Notes: a model not told the origin generated them from the sequence alone. 64,000 nt of DNA from Circinella umbellata (GCA_025093555.1 JAIWNF010000006.1:806001-870000); one strand, 5' to 3'; shown: positions 49,634 to 62,727, counted from the stretch's first letter. A program made the numbers and translations.

Positions 49634-51738
49634 CAAGAGAAAAAGGCACTGCTGCGTGTCGAAATTCATTGAAAGTGTTATTAAAATTATTCGGCCCACC
49701 ACCACAATTTTGACTAGCAGTAAGAGTGTTCCTGTTACTGCTGTTACCAGATTTCTTTTGCTCTTCTTTAAGTAATTTAACTCGACAAGGACAACGAGAG
49801 CAACTTCCCCATACCGCATCTTGAGTAATTGGCCAACGTTGTACCCAAAATTCAGTTTGGTCTGTTGGTGACGAAGCACTGTCATTGATTTTAGCTTGTT
49901 GAATTTTTTCATAACTTGGTGGAGGCGGCAAAATTGTTTGTCGTTCGTCATCAGCAGCTACTAATCGACAATCCAACAATCTTACTGGTGTTGTCAAAGT
50001 CACTCTGAACAATTTACCTTCACATTCAATGGCAACAATGAGATCTAACCAATGGCGAATAGAAACACTTTCACCTCCCATAGTGGGTCGTAAGAAGTGT
50101 TCGCAAGTTGGTACAGGCATGACAAATCGTCCTTCAAAATATTCACCAACTTGAACAGGCTGATACAATGACTTTAAATTTAATAGTTCCCCGCAAGTCT
50201 GTGGATCGTCTTCTTTATCATGATCATCCTCCATTTTCCCCTGTTCCGTGATAGATGAATGAATAAACCCTGCTACATCCGCTCCTCCTTCACCATTATT
50301 TCTTGTTGCATCATAATTGCTACCATTTGAGCTTTCCTTTTCAATCATAGATCGGCGATTACTATGGATTTCATCTGACCAATGACTACGATGATGACGA
50401 TATCGTCGGCTCAATGTTCGTCGTTCTTTATTCTTGTTTTTGTGTTTATTATGTTGACCCGGGTCGGATGAGCTTGTGCAACTACTACTTTCATCATGTT
50501 CTGTTGGATATCCATAAGCCCATTTTAATACCATAGCCAGTGTTTCTTCTGATTGTTTGGTTTCTGCTTGACTTTTTTTATGTGCGGCTGAATGATCGTC
50601 AGGAACCTTCATTGTATATTCTCGAGTTTCTGACAGACGTGTCACAATTGACCGAATCTTGATGTTACTTGATAAAGGTTCTAACAGAACTTCAATACCA
50701 ATACTAGTACCAATGGCAATAGCTGTACGATCGATACCTAATCGATACCGTAAACCATATTCTAACCCATCTGCTGGTCGACCCCAATTATCAACTGTTC
50801 TTCCAGCCATAGAATAAGCCAATCGATCATGCTGTTCATCTAATGCTAAGCCCAAATGAAATTGTCCAAAATAGGAAGGATGAACAACACCATCTTCTTC
50901 CCTATTACTAAGGTCAAAATAGCGATCAAGACTTGTTCGACGATGAGGTCCATTCATTACTTCTTCTTCTGCTGAAGGTGCTAATAAGTCTCTTGATGGC
51001 AAAGCAGAGGTTGATAATCTTGTTGTTGTTGCCGACAACGACTGCTGCTGATGATGATGTTGCGGTGATGTTGACATTCTGGGTTGCTGCTCTTCTTGTT
51101 GCTGCTGTCGCTGTCGTGGTGTTAAACTAGTAATAGGTTCAATGGCGCGCACAAGTCGTAAAGTAACAGTTGAAATCATTTTTTGTTTCTTGTTGAATCG
51201 ATCCAAAAATGACATGGATGATGAATCATCTGAAGATTTTCGAAGTGTAGCTGTTAATTTGTAACTAATATCCAAACGATCGGGAATATGCAAAGTAATA
51301 GGTAGTGAACCCGGTAATGGGAATTCGAATGGAAAACGTTGTATACCAGAAGGCATAATGCCTTGTGAATTAGGGGGTAATAATGATAATTCGATGACAT
51401 GAAGTTTTGTATCAATTGGCTTTCCTGGTGAATTTGATCCCATTATTTCTATATAGAGTATGTGTTTTAATTATCTATGTTAGTAAAAATTGTCCGGAAG
51501 GAAGTAATATACGTTTCTATATGCTATTGAAATATAGTTCCGTACCTCTCCATGGATAAAATCGTTGAAGTCCTTCAAACAAAAGCTCAATAGGTCCTTG
51601 AATGGAAGTATCTTTTGTAAAATTGACAATGACTTCACCTCGTACAACAACTGTACCATTTGTATTCCCTAGATATAAAACAGTCTCATCTAGGATAAGC
51701 TGTAAATAATTTTTCCTTGATGTAAAAGCCATAATCAC
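49488..51738 (-). CDS. Arrestin-related trafficking adaptor (ART-like) with two PPxY motifs
   Basis: Two exons, 51738-51546 and 51448-49488, give 717 aa (a second ATG at 51732 is also possible). The arrestin_N-like start reads LILDETVLYLGNTNGTVVVRGEVIV, then ELLFEGLQRFYPWR. The first half continues with FPFEFPLPGSLPITL and YKLTATLRK, and an arrestin_C-like part spans about 255-500 (GIEVLLEPLSSNIKIRSIV, EYFEGRFVMPVPTCEHFLRP, WLDLIVAIECEGKLFRV). PPSY near residue 570 and PPAY at the extreme C-terminus are PPxY sites of the kind that recruit Rsp5/Nedd4 ubiquitin ligases to plasma-membrane transporters. A run of about 20 Thr (about 669-689) is encoded by a pure ACT repeat. Long Ser/Arg/His-rich inserts separate the arrestin blocks. 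It is the likely adaptor for nutrient-transporter endocytosis; the cargo is unknown. Confidence 0.87.
49573..49633. repeat. In-frame (TAG)n/(CTA)n trinucleotide repeat coding for poly-Thr
   Basis: About 20 perfect units inside the arrestin-like coding sequence, read as ACT (Thr) on the minus strand. Pure codon repeats tend to vary in length between strains. Confidence 0.95.
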
Positions 51739-53055
51739 TTGTCACTTATTTTTTTTTACTTAAAAGTTGATAATATCAATTTGATTATTTAAGACAAGAA
51801 GGAAAAAAAAACGCGATTGGAAAGATCTCTTTTTATATAATAAATCTAAAATTTGTTAAATTACCGCCACAGCGTTTAAAAAATAAAAAATAAAATGACA
51901 CATGCATGTTTGTGTACGTAAGACCAAGAAAAAAAGTATATATTTATGGTAAGGGTAGAGTGATAATTAATATGATACAAGTAAAGATCTCCGTGAAATC
52001 GGGGAGAAAGGGAGTTGTGTAAATAAGTAAATATTGGTGGGGGAAGTTGTTGTCGTGATATATTACTATTATGATTATGATTATAATTTATGATCATAAT
52101 ATTATTAATATTGTGCTGCGGACAAAAAATAAGTAAAAAATTGATCATTTTCCATTGATGAGGTGAGTCATGAAGGTCATTTGGGTTTCACACGATTGTA
52201 CTTTAACCACATCTGTCAAAAAAAAAATAGATTCTTTTACCCGTCCTATTACCTTAGAGTTCTAGATAAAACACAGCCTCAAGAATATACTGATTTGTTA
52301 AGAATGTCTTGCTAATCTTTAATCTTTTTTTTTTATATAAAGATGTATATTGATTTGCTGACAAATTTAAAACAAAAGTTGTTGTTGTTGATCACTTGAA
52401 TTTTTTGTTTTGTGATAATATAAACAAATATTTCTTTTTTAGATTTTCCTTTGATTGTTGGTATGGTATTATATATTGTGAAAACACTTTCTATAAAACA
52501 AGATGAATGTATCCCGCACGTTGGTTGGATCAAACTGAATTGTACAAAAGATTGAGACTGGTACTAATATCCAACGGATGACAGCATATTCCAAATAATA
52601 AATTGATCTTATACTTGGAAAAATAACAGGCGTTAGGTACGTAGCTAGACGCGGGGAGAATATTCCGCAGATCTTAAAACAGGTTTTGAGTCATTCTTTT
52701 GCTGTACGTAACACCTGTAAAAATTTATGATGCCATTACTTTACTACTTTTATATATACCTAGCAAACAAAGGATAACGGGACTGTACACTATTGGCCTA
52801 AATGCTTCTGTAACACTAAAATTTATAGCATTAAAATATCTTTGATTTGTAATCAATGCAAAGTCAAAAATGTGTTTACTTTTAGTACATAGTAGTACTT
52901 GTCAAAATAAACCTTCCATAATATTGTTTCTTGACTTCATGAAATTAATAATAATACAGTATGTAATATGTATAAGCAACTGTACCAAAAACAGCTATCC
53001 GTTTATTAGCTTCGAAATAAGGTTACGTTTTGCCGCATGAGCTTGAGATGACAAA
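51739..53055. other. Intergenic DNA upstream of the arrestin-like gene
   Basis: No gene recognised; AT-rich. Confidence 0.5.
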
Positions 53056-53703
53056 TCAATTTTTCTTTTGCTCGGTTCCTTTTCTTATAGTTCTGTGATG
53101 ATGCCGTGTGGCCCATGCATTAAAAAAACACAAATTATTTTTAGCTTTATCCAGCCATCCACAAACGACTAAATTATTTGTTTGTTTTTTACTCCCAGTG
53201 TCCACGTTTTTTTTCCTTATTTTAAATTGGGGCTGCTCTTTTACTGTAGAGCATATATAACATACCATTGGAAAAGCCCCGATGACCTTTTCAGATGACG
53301 ATTTAATATTACGCCATTATTTATTTATTACAACAAGACATCTTGCTATTAGATAGCGTTGACACAACTAACAATACGCACCAAATAAAAAAAAATGTAA
53401 GAAAAGTAACAATTTCAACCTCTCGTCATTTAAGATAAGATTATCATAGATTATTGGCCTCTTTAATTCATTATTACTCATTTTTCGATCTATACGTAAC
53501 TTGTAATTCAAACAAAAAAACAGTCCACTTTTTATTTTACTATAACTTTTATTCCAGAAAATACAGACGGTTTTATTGTCACAGTTCGCCCGGCCTTCGG
53601 ATATAGTCTTTTTCTTGAAGATCCTTGATTTGTAAATTCCCTCGGCACCAACTACTTCTGTTTTAAATTTTAGCCAATCACCATGACGAATATAATTTTC
53701 CAT
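53056..53703 (-). other. Unrecognised minus-strand open frames, possible gene or relic
   Basis: Two minus-strand frames lie in series. 53703-53368 (111 aa) has a coding-like first half (MENYIRHGDWLKFKTEVV, SRIFKKKTISEGRANCDNKT) and a hydrophobic end. 53268-53056 (70 aa, extendable upstream to about 53310) includes VKEQPQFKIRKKNVDTG and CGWLDKAKNNLCFFNAW. A stop lies between them and no splice pair joins them convincingly. Amino-acid composition is unlike the poly(T) noise of the region. No family was recognised; transposon origin is possible. Confidence 0.3.
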
Positions 53704-55675
53704 TTGTGTGTAAGTGCTACATAATGTAACATATGCCTTTAACTATTATTTAGTAATACATTAATTTACTTAACTAGGTTATTTAAATAACTAATAATAG
53801 TAAAATTAGCAGGTAAATTATTATTAAACGTATTACTACATAGTATATTGTTTTTCTTTCGTTACGTATAATACTTCATTATTATTTTCTATCTCCAAAG
53901 TCTTGTTTAAAATAATTAAGACAAAATGACGACATGATTGAAATACTCGCTTAGTTTTTTTCCTCCTTTTCAGTATTACTATCGTCACATTATGTATAAA
54001 CTTCCAATCATTTGTCTATCTTCCTTATCAGATTTCTTTTTCATAAATTATTTTCCCCAATTTTATAGTAAATAAATATGTATATATATATATATATTCA
54101 CACACACATGAATGGAGCCATGGGACTTTTTTGCTTGTGCCTTTTTGTTGTATCATATAATTTTGGTTTTCAAAAGTCTCATGCATACTGATTATGAGAC
54201 ATTGACTATTCTTTTCATTTTTTTTTCTTTTTACGATATGTCTCATGTACTTTGTTGTTCATTGAAGATTCCAATGAAATATGTAAGATAATAATCCAAT
54301 GCATTTAATATTTACCTAATTATATTGCACATGTTAAAAAAAAGTAACGCTTTTTGAATTGCATAGAAATTTAATTATTACTATTTAAACTTTTATGTAC
54401 TCCAAAAAAACAGTGCACTTGCATATATGGAAGTTGCCTTTGCTGTAAATGAATTTAAAGTTATTTTTCTTTGATATTACTAAAAATAGCAGTTAAAATA
54501 AGTACATTTAGCGATCGAATCTTTATTCCTCCTCTTCTTTTCTTTCTCTTTTTATTCATGTGTGATAAAAAGAGATACTGCTTTTTAGTTAGAGCCAATC
54601 AAAATGGATGACTCGACGGAGTCATTATGATTAAGAACAATCTTAAAATACTTAAAATAAAGTTCAGATCCAAAAAGTTGCGAGCCGCGGCTGCAAAAAT
54701 ATAAATAAAATCCTTTATCCCTGGGTTAGGCGTATAGGGACGACAGGAACATGCTGTTTTTAATATAGACGGGAAACAAGTTTATTATTAAAGAAAAGAA
54801 TACGTAGGCTATAATGAATTATATTCGTTCAATAACACAGTCGTGATTATAATCCAATGCCCCTCTTTCTTTCTATTAGATGTACTAATAAAATATAAAT
54901 GGGAAAAATTCCACTTTATTGGAAGAGATAAAAAGGGAGAATAGAGGAAATGAAGTTATTATTAGAAAATCGATAAGATGAGCAAAATGGAAAGAAAAAA
55001 CGACTGGCCAGTACCTTCTCGATTTTGCCAGGCACGTGATCAGAAAAAAAATCGCGAATGACAACATCATGATCTAACTTCGGATGACGATCACCCATAT
55101 ACACGCTATCTATAAACTACATTTCTATTGGTTTTCTTTCCATACATTTAGATTTCTATCCCATTTTCTCAGACATTATTAGTCTTTTCGTTAAATGAGT
55201 GGTAGATATGATTAAAGAACTAGGATAAGGTATAAAAATAGATGATAGAAAATGTGATCTTTTCTGAGAATCTTTAAGCTTATATCGAAGTAAATAATAA
55301 AAAATAGTCATTATTTTTCAATTATATTCAAGCCTATATAGTATTCATACATTATGTATTTGTTCTGTATAATATGTTTGATCAAAATATATGTATTTCG
55401 AGATTTATTTTTAATTATTATCAATAATAGTTTTTACTTATATATCATCATCATTGTCATTGTCATTATTATCATTATTACGTACGTATTATATTACCAT
55501 TGTCGGAAAAAAATATTTCCTTTTTCCTGAGAGAATAGGTTGGGTAACTTTTTAATCAGACTCCCAGTAACTGATTGCGGTTTTTGTTTAATTAATGGGC
55601 TCTTAACTTTTTAGTTGGGTTATTGTTGTGGATTTTAAACGAGTTGGGAGTATGATGACAAATATGATCGACTAC
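53704..55675. other. Intergenic DNA
   Basis: No supported gene. A minus-strand stretch at 55104-55020 reads GDRHPKLDHDVVIRDFF and then loses coding character at a GTACTG; it is too short to assign. Confidence 0.45.
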
Positions 55676-56115
55676 TTAAAAATAACGGAGCTTGAGGGAG
55701 TTAATTGCAATAACCGTTAAGATATCACCATCGACTTGAACAAGTTGATAAGTAGCAGGAGCCGTGTTACAATTATTGATTGGTACTGTTTCCAATTCAT
55801 GACATTGTTCAAATAGTTTTCTGATGCTGTTGCTATGTATGTTGTGCTGCAGCGGTTATAAGAATTGTTATTATACCATAGTATGACTTTGTTGAATTAG
55901 TAAATCTGTTGGCCACAAACTATATATCTCGCGATTTTGAAAACAAGCATAATGATGTGAAAGTCCATTGTAGAATATTTTGCGAAAGCTGGGATATTTA
56001 ATTCGTACTGTAAATATAACGGCTCTAAGCTTCTTGTATATAACTTGTCAAAAATGTACTATTTGTATCCCATCCAAAAGCCATCTTTTCGCTATCAAAT
56101 TTTGAAATGTGTTCT
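55676..56115 (-). pseudogene. Coding relic, possibly the end of an F-box/LRR protein
   Basis: On the minus strand a terminal stretch (about 55830-55676) reads KLFEQCHELETVPINNC ... YQLVQVDGDILTVIAINSL before a stop. The block of F-x-x-C-x-x-L is reminiscent of leucine-rich-repeat ends of fungal F-box proteins. Upstream (about 56115-55860) are broken protein-like pieces (HISKFDSEKMAFGWDTNST, NREIYSLWPTDLLIQQS) in different frames with stops. The family assignment is weak. Confidence 0.3.
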
Positions 56116-56524
56116 GCGAATATAAGTCGGTGTAATTATTTCTCGTTCCTTTTTTTTTAAATGTTGTCGTTGTTGTTACCGCTGCTGGAATACATTAGTT
56201 GTTGATGATGTATTGTAGTTACTTCTAGCGGCAGTACTAAAACCTTACTTTTTTTTTCTCTAGGCGTCGTCGTTGAATGAATCCGTCATTTTTGGTGATA
56301 CATCATTGTCACACTTACAATTAGCATTTCAAAATACGTGCAATGTTCGATTGCTTTCTCGAGTAATAATATCGATCGAACTATTTACAATGAAAAAAAG
56401 ACTGACATTTAGCAACAAATGAATGAGGTTAAGAAACTATTTAAATGCACCTAACAATAAAGGCTGCTAACGACTATCTGCTACTATACTTTTTGTTCCA
56501 TGTCGCGCATAATCAGTGGATTTA

Positions 56525-58543
56525 AAGAGGATCCCGGTTAATTTCATATCCGTTAATTTTCACACCCCAATAACTTCACTTTCACAGCACTTAGCGGCAT
56601 TGAATCCTTAACGGGTATGTAAAATCAAAAAAACAATTATGTGATAAATATAAGGATTGTAATTAAATTAGTATACAGGATGGGTTACATTTTTTTATTA
56701 CGCCATTTGCATGTTTTTTCTTAGAAGTTTATTGAATGTTTATTCTATTCTTGTTTTTCTCGTTTCAAGTCTTTGCATATAGTACTGATATCAGGTGCCT
56801 CAAACAACATCTTCAGCCCCTAATGCTAGCGATCGGTTTGTCATGGTTCGTGGATTAAGTTTTTTTCTCTCAGTCAGAATACTATACTGTTCAGCTGTCA
56901 AGCCAACGGTTACTGTTATTTTGTTTTGGTATATATAAAGCAAAAACATAGAAAGATGAAAAAATGTAATAATATAAAAACTAAATTATCTCTGCACTAT
57001 ATATAACTGTTTTCAAAAGAAAAAAAAAGTGTTATAGACGTGCTCAAATAAAAAAAAGAAGTAGTTACAAAAATGCATCAAGAACAATCGTATAAAAATA
57101 ATTTATTAATTAATACGTACAGTGAGTATTCGCTAAACCGGTAGTATCTCTCAATTATTTTTCATATACTTAGTAAAATACTGGTAATTCTCTAAACCGG
57201 TATCCGGTGAACTTTCCTAAATATTTACCGGGTTTATAATAGTATTATTTTACGTATCTTATATAATTTAATATTAGCCTTTTTAATGGTAGAATCAGTA
57301 ATGTAGGCTTACTTCAATCTCATCCCAGCTCTTCCCTTTGTTTTCAGCTGGCTACTTTGTTTTCATAGCAATTAAAAATACACAAATCATTCATGTCGTC
57401 AAGAGAAATCTTTCCAACATCTTGTTGATAACAGTGTCTCTTTTTCGCCAACTTCACATAGATGCTTTCTCTTTTTTCTCATCTGCGTACGTACATATGT
57501 ACTTCTTCTCAACTTTGTCATGTACTTGTTCATTACCATTGCATATGTAATTATGTTGTTGATACAATTCGTTTTTACTCATTTATTCGACTGCTAACCA
57601 TGGTCCATATTAAACACACTTTGTTGTACGTAAATTCATTATTAATCCAGTCTCTGATTAATTATTACTATTTGATGCATACATCAGTGTCATTTTTATT
57701 ACTAAAAGACTAGCTCAAGTAAATAGCAAAGCTACATTATATAAACTATCAATTTTTTTTATCTTATCCCTACAGCTTAATTTAATTATAGTTATTGTTC
57801 CAGTATATTCTACATATTAGTACCAGCTGCGTTTCAATTCGCTAAACCCGTACAAATCCTCACATATATCGAGTGCCGGTTTAGCGAATACTCACTGTAC
57901 GTATTAATTAATAAATTATTTTTATACGATTGTTCTTGATGCATTTTTGTAACTACTTCTTTTTTTTATTTGAGCACGTCTATAACACTTTTTTTTTCTT
58001 TTGAAAACAGTTATATATAGTGCAGAGATAATTTAGTTTTTATATTATTACATTTTTTCATCTTTCTATATTTTTGCTTTATATATACCAAAACAAAATA
58101 ACAGTAACCGTTGGCTTGACAGCTGAACAGTATAGTATTCTGGCCGAGAAAAAAACTTAACCCGCGAACCATAACAAACCGATCGCTATCATGATGGGCT
58201 AAAAATGAATTCAAGCTGTTTAAGGCACCTGATATCAGTACTATATGCAAAAACTTGAAACGAGAAAAACAAGAAGAGAATAAACATTGAATAAACTTTT
58301 CATAAAAAACATGCAAATGGCGTAATAAAAAAAGCAAGCCATCCTGTATACTAATTTAATTACAATCATTATATTTATCACATATTTTTTTTTTGAATCA
58401 CATACCCGTTAAGGATTCAATGCCGCTAGATGAAATTAAGGGGTGTGTGAAAATTTTCTCATGTTAGTTTTACCTTCCTTCATTTTTTCTTAAGTTATTG
58501 GGGTGTGAAAATTAACGGATATGAAATTAACGGGGATCCTCTG
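56525..58543. mobile_element. Foldback (palindromic) element of the 24753 family, interrupted at its centre
   Basis: The left arm (56525-57119) and right arm (57898-58543) are inverted copies sharing TAATTTCATATCCGTTAATTTTCAC, TGTGATAAATATAA, CTTCTTG-TTTTCTCGTTTCAAG, CAGCTGTCAAGCCAACGG, AGACGTGCTCAAATA and ATGCATCAAGAACAATCGTA. Outer ends are GAGGATCC-CGGTTAATTT and its inverse CGGGGATCCTCTG, with TA flanks (56523-56524 and 58544-58545). Both arms match the single arm of the element at 24753-25590, including the short LTAEQYSIL transposase remnant. Without the insert at 57120-57897 the centre would be a perfect palindrome around TACGTA. Confidence 0.85.
57120..57897. mobile_element. Nested terminal-inverted-repeat element, 778 bp
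   Basis: Starts CAGTGAGTATTCGCTAAACC and ends with the exact inverse (GGTTTAGCGAATACTCACTG). TA flanks it on both sides (57118-57119 and 57898-57899), and the host sequence TAATACG|TA|CGTATTA is symmetric around the insertion. Subterminal copies of the motif TT(C)GCTAAAC(C)CG recur inside (about 57195-57210 and 57838-57850). The interior (about 57330-57720) has only short frames and no recognised transposase. Family: TA-targeting, Tc1/mariner/pogo-like by ends and target only. Confidence 0.88.
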
Positions 58544-58545
58544 TA

Positions 58546-59044
58546 ATAAGGCTAATAACTTGAGATATGTACATGATATCAGTATAGTAATAGCTTTTCG
58601 ATATATTGTTGCTGATACGTAGGTATAAATACATTAAGGTAATGGCTTGAAGTTTTCTGGGTCATTACTTACGTATTTGATAAATTAAAGTATGTTGCAA
58701 TGGTCACTTGGTTGGTATAGTGTCAAAGTAGATTAGTTAAAATACATGCAAAAAATTCACGTTCATAGAAAGAACAGCTTACTGCTGTACGTAACTTTAT
58801 TTGTTTTAATGTTGGTGTTAATAGAAGCGCATGAACAATACTGTTGCAAAATTGTCCATACAAGTATATATCGAAGAAAGCCCTATTATGTACGTATAGA
58901 TCTTGTGAACTAATTCAGAACAAAACAATGTATGTAGCAAAAAAGGAATTATTTAAAGTTACATCTAATAAAAATAAGATGAAAACTTGCATAGCTTTTG
59001 TATCGGGGAAGGGGGGGGGAATAAATCAACAATTCAAATTTACT
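58546..59044. other. Intergenic DNA
   Basis: No gene recognised; the plus-strand frame over 58844-59170 largely mirrors the relic on the other strand. Confidence 0.45.
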
Positions 59045-59372
59045 TCTTTCAAAAACCGTCTAACTCAAAAAGTTGTAGATGTCGACGACGTATTAGATTT
59101 CTTAATGTTCCGTGGTCTATTAGCTAGTATCAATGAGTTGCACTCCTCCAAAGGTTTGGACAGTCCATAATTATATAGTGCCATGTCTGACTTACAAAAG
59201 AACATGATGGTAGCAAATTCATAGCCGTCTCGTTCTCAACTATTAAAAAATAATGCCTAAGGTATCTATCAGAAGTAATATTTTGAGACAAGATTCCTGA
59301 CACTATTCGGTCAAATTCAATAATGATGATAATGTTAATGCGAGTTTTCAAATAAATCCATCTTAAGAGCAC
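59045..59372 (-). pseudogene. F-box protein N-terminal relic
   Basis: On the minus strand, 59372-59130 reads FDRIVSGILSQNIT ... CSFVSQTWHYIIMDCPNLWRSATH and then meets a stop. The pattern C-x-x-VS-x-x-W-x-x-I-x-x-DCP-x-LW is the second half of the F-box as seen in many fungal F-box/LRR proteins. Reading continues past the stop, after another stop, with GTLRNLIRRRHLQLFELDG, as in the spacer before the LRRs. The normal LP-E-I--I F-box start is degraded, and no LRR region follows. F-box proteins would link substrates to SCF ubiquitin ligases; this copy cannot be functional. Confidence 0.65.
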
Positions 59373-59741
59373 TTGTTATGACTTGAATAATTTAGGCAAG
59401 AAAAAGAGCAATTGTAAGAATTAGGATAAAGTCATGTGATTGAAACTCCTTTATAGTTACACAACAAATAGAAGACATTTCATGTCACTACTAGAATACT
59501 TTTGGGATATTCATAGATGTACAATGCTACTATTAGTAGCAGTAGCAATAGTAGTTAATTGTACTATTAGGTTTTGTTGATATTATTATACAAAAAAAAA
59601 AACAAATACAAAAATATTAATAAAAAAGAGAAAGAAAAAGGTGATAAGTTGTAATAATAAGATGAAAAGAGGCAGGAAGGGTGTATATATATATTTATAA
59701 ATTTATATGTATGTGTGTATGTAAGTCGAGATGTATTTTTT
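59373..59741. other. 3' flank of the glycosyltransferase-like gene
   Basis: AT-rich; no gene. Confidence 0.5.
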
Positions 59742-62694
59742 TTAATCCAGATCCAATTCAGCATCAGCAGTAAGAATATCTCGTAAATCTTCATTAGAAT
59801 AATGAGTGTTCACACGATTGTATAATTCATTCATATAAACTAAATCATTGAGTACATCCAACCAATGATCATCCCAAACATTACTGCCATTATCTGGTTC
59901 AGACGGCATCACCGCGACATCAATAGGTTGTGGTAAATATTCATCATTCACTTCTTCCTGAAGCTGTTGTTGTTTTTGTTGATGGGTATTATAATACATT
60001 GTAACATATTCTATCGGTTCAACCGCATAGACAGTTTTAATCTTTTTTGGTTTCTTGGGCGGTTCAGGAATAGCTTCATCCGATTGGAATGGACATAAAA
60101 TATCCTGGGGATCAAAGGTACCCGTTTTCCTTGGACATGTCGATATTCTGGTATGCCATTGACTTGCTGTTTCATCCAACTCATCCTGAGTCCTTAAATA
60201 TCCCCATAAATCCAACACAGGTAAATCATCGTAATTAGGTAATCGATGGTTCGGTAGTTGAGCCAAAATAGTATCTCGTTGCATTAAAGGAACCAGAAAT
60301 GCATTAATAGCACTTAATCGTTTGGCATTGGTCTTCACATGCGTCCCTGTTTCCAAGTGATTTGTTGAAAATGATTCAAAGTCTTGAAAATTAGGATAAA
60401 GCATTACATAGCCACGTAAATAAACTAATTCGATAAAGTACTTTTTCCATGATTTTTTCCAACGTTCAGATCGACTCTTTGGCACGGTAATATTGAGTAA
60501 TCGGTCTTGGTTAATATCCATTAATCGAATCGTCAAGTATTCATGAAATTCGCGCCAATGTTCGGGGAAATAGACGGCTCCCCAACTACAGGGAATCTGA
60601 CTGACATAAGGCATGCGTGGTGGATAATGATTAAGTAAAACATTATCAGGATGGAAAGGTCGTCGGCCAGCCGGATGAAGTTCTAAACTTCGTGGAGAAT
60701 ATAAACTAACACCAAACATCATTTGCCGTAATCTATCATCATCGCCACTGTCGTTGTTGTTATTACTATACCTATAACGTAAGATACTGTATTTAGCCCA
60801 AACATAGAATAAGGGTGATAATGAAACATCATCTTCCAATATGACTGCATAGTCGTCATTATGTTTTGGATACCAGGATTCGATAATGGCAGGCATCAAT
60901 CCACCTTTCCGAATACGATGTCGTAGGACTTTTTTACCATGATGCCATGGAAAATTACCAACTAACATTCTTGTTACTGAATCCGAAGACTGTTCCATAT
61001 GGACCACTAAATTCACCTTGTCACCCAAATAAAAGGATCGGTCAGAAGATTGTAATAGTCGAGATAAGGAATGAGGACGTCGGTCAGTAATGACAACTAA
61101 ATTAATATCAGGTGTATGCCATTCTAATTATAATATATGGATATAAATTACAATTCTTTTAGTTTTAGTAACATATTCAGGTTATATATATATCATTCAT
61201 TTATTCCCTCACAACAAAAGAAAACTCGTCAAAAAAACACATTTCCCTTTTCTTTCTCACACGCACATGTACTATCAGACTTACGTTCCAAAGCATCAAA
61301 CGATAAATCGGATATCCATAAAGCATGAATAATATCATCTGCTGGTAATCCAATCGCCACGATCCCCTCATTATCAGCCATCATTATTAATGCACGAGGT
61401 AAAGGTTGATTATCTCGTTGAATATAAAATGTTGCACGGGGCCTTAAGACACGCGTCAACCTTGTTACACGTAATCCCATTTCCATTGCAAATATATCTT
61501 CATCTCCTTCTCCTGGCACCGCCATTAAATTTAAATCATGTACAATAACATGACGATCGCACCCAGTTTGTTTTAATGTGTTTCTCAGTATTGTTCCGGA
61601 TAATCCACGTTCACTACCTGAAACGATCACATGGATAATATAACCGAATCGGCACATAAGTGGATAAAACGCCGTTGCTTGATCTGGCCCATCCAAAATA
61701 AATAAAACGGTATCCAATTGATAACTATGTTTTCGAATGGTTATTTGTCGATAATCTAATACAGTAGGATTGATACGCAAAGCCCGCATGCGTTCCCAAT
61801 CAGAGTTTTGAGTGTATGCATTTTGTATATTTTGACACTTGATGTTATTATTATTATTATTAAGGAAATCAAGAAGGTTCGACTGTGGTGATGGTAACGG
61901 TGGTAATGAAATCGTAATAACGTCAGCTTTTTTCATTAATTGCTGAGAAATAACATAACCTAGTGGTAATTGGATTTCTTGTATGGTGGGCTTGTTGTTG
62001 TTCATTAATGAAACCCACTCTTTTTTCATAATCCACGATCCTTGAATCATATCCACAGGCTGTGCTACATCGGGTATTTGTGTTGTTGGAAGACATATTA
62101 TATTATTGTTGTCGTTATTGGTGTTATGAAAATTGGATGGGAAAAGGACACCATGAGTTCCTAATAATGCATTTTCGTAAGGTGGCGTGTGCATGAGGCG
62201 AAGCATTGTTTCCAGATATTGGGATGAAACTGGTACAACGTCTTGTTCTAATATCCAAACCCATTCGGCTGTTGTATCAATTGGTGGCAGCCACATATCT
62301 TGTCGCTGCTGAAAAAGATCATGTTGTGTATCATATTCGGGTATAAGGATAGTTCGTATATTAATGTCGTTAATATTGTTTTCATTTAAGAAAGAGATAA
62401 TGTTTGTTGTTGTAGTATTAATAGATGGTGATGATGTTATCAGCCACATTGTTTTGGGTTTAATTTTTTGGGCCACAATAGCTTCTAATTGTGGTTGGCT
62501 TTTTTTTATGTCTGTAACACGAATGACTACATCCACTACTGGTGCTGCATGAATCGCTGATGATAATGTGGATTGATCTAATAAACTTTTCATCCCAACA
62601 GAATCATGTCCTCGTTCTTTATACATTTGAAGATTTCGTAAATATGATTGTTTTGGATCAGACGGTCCTAGCGTCCAACCGTCTATAAATTATA

Positions 62695-62727
<33 letters not shown>

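Noticed and set aside
49451..49951. 166-codon minus frame with a poly-Leu run
   Set aside because: It is the alternative frame of the arrestin-like coding sequence; the Leu run is the same trinucleotide repeat read one base over.
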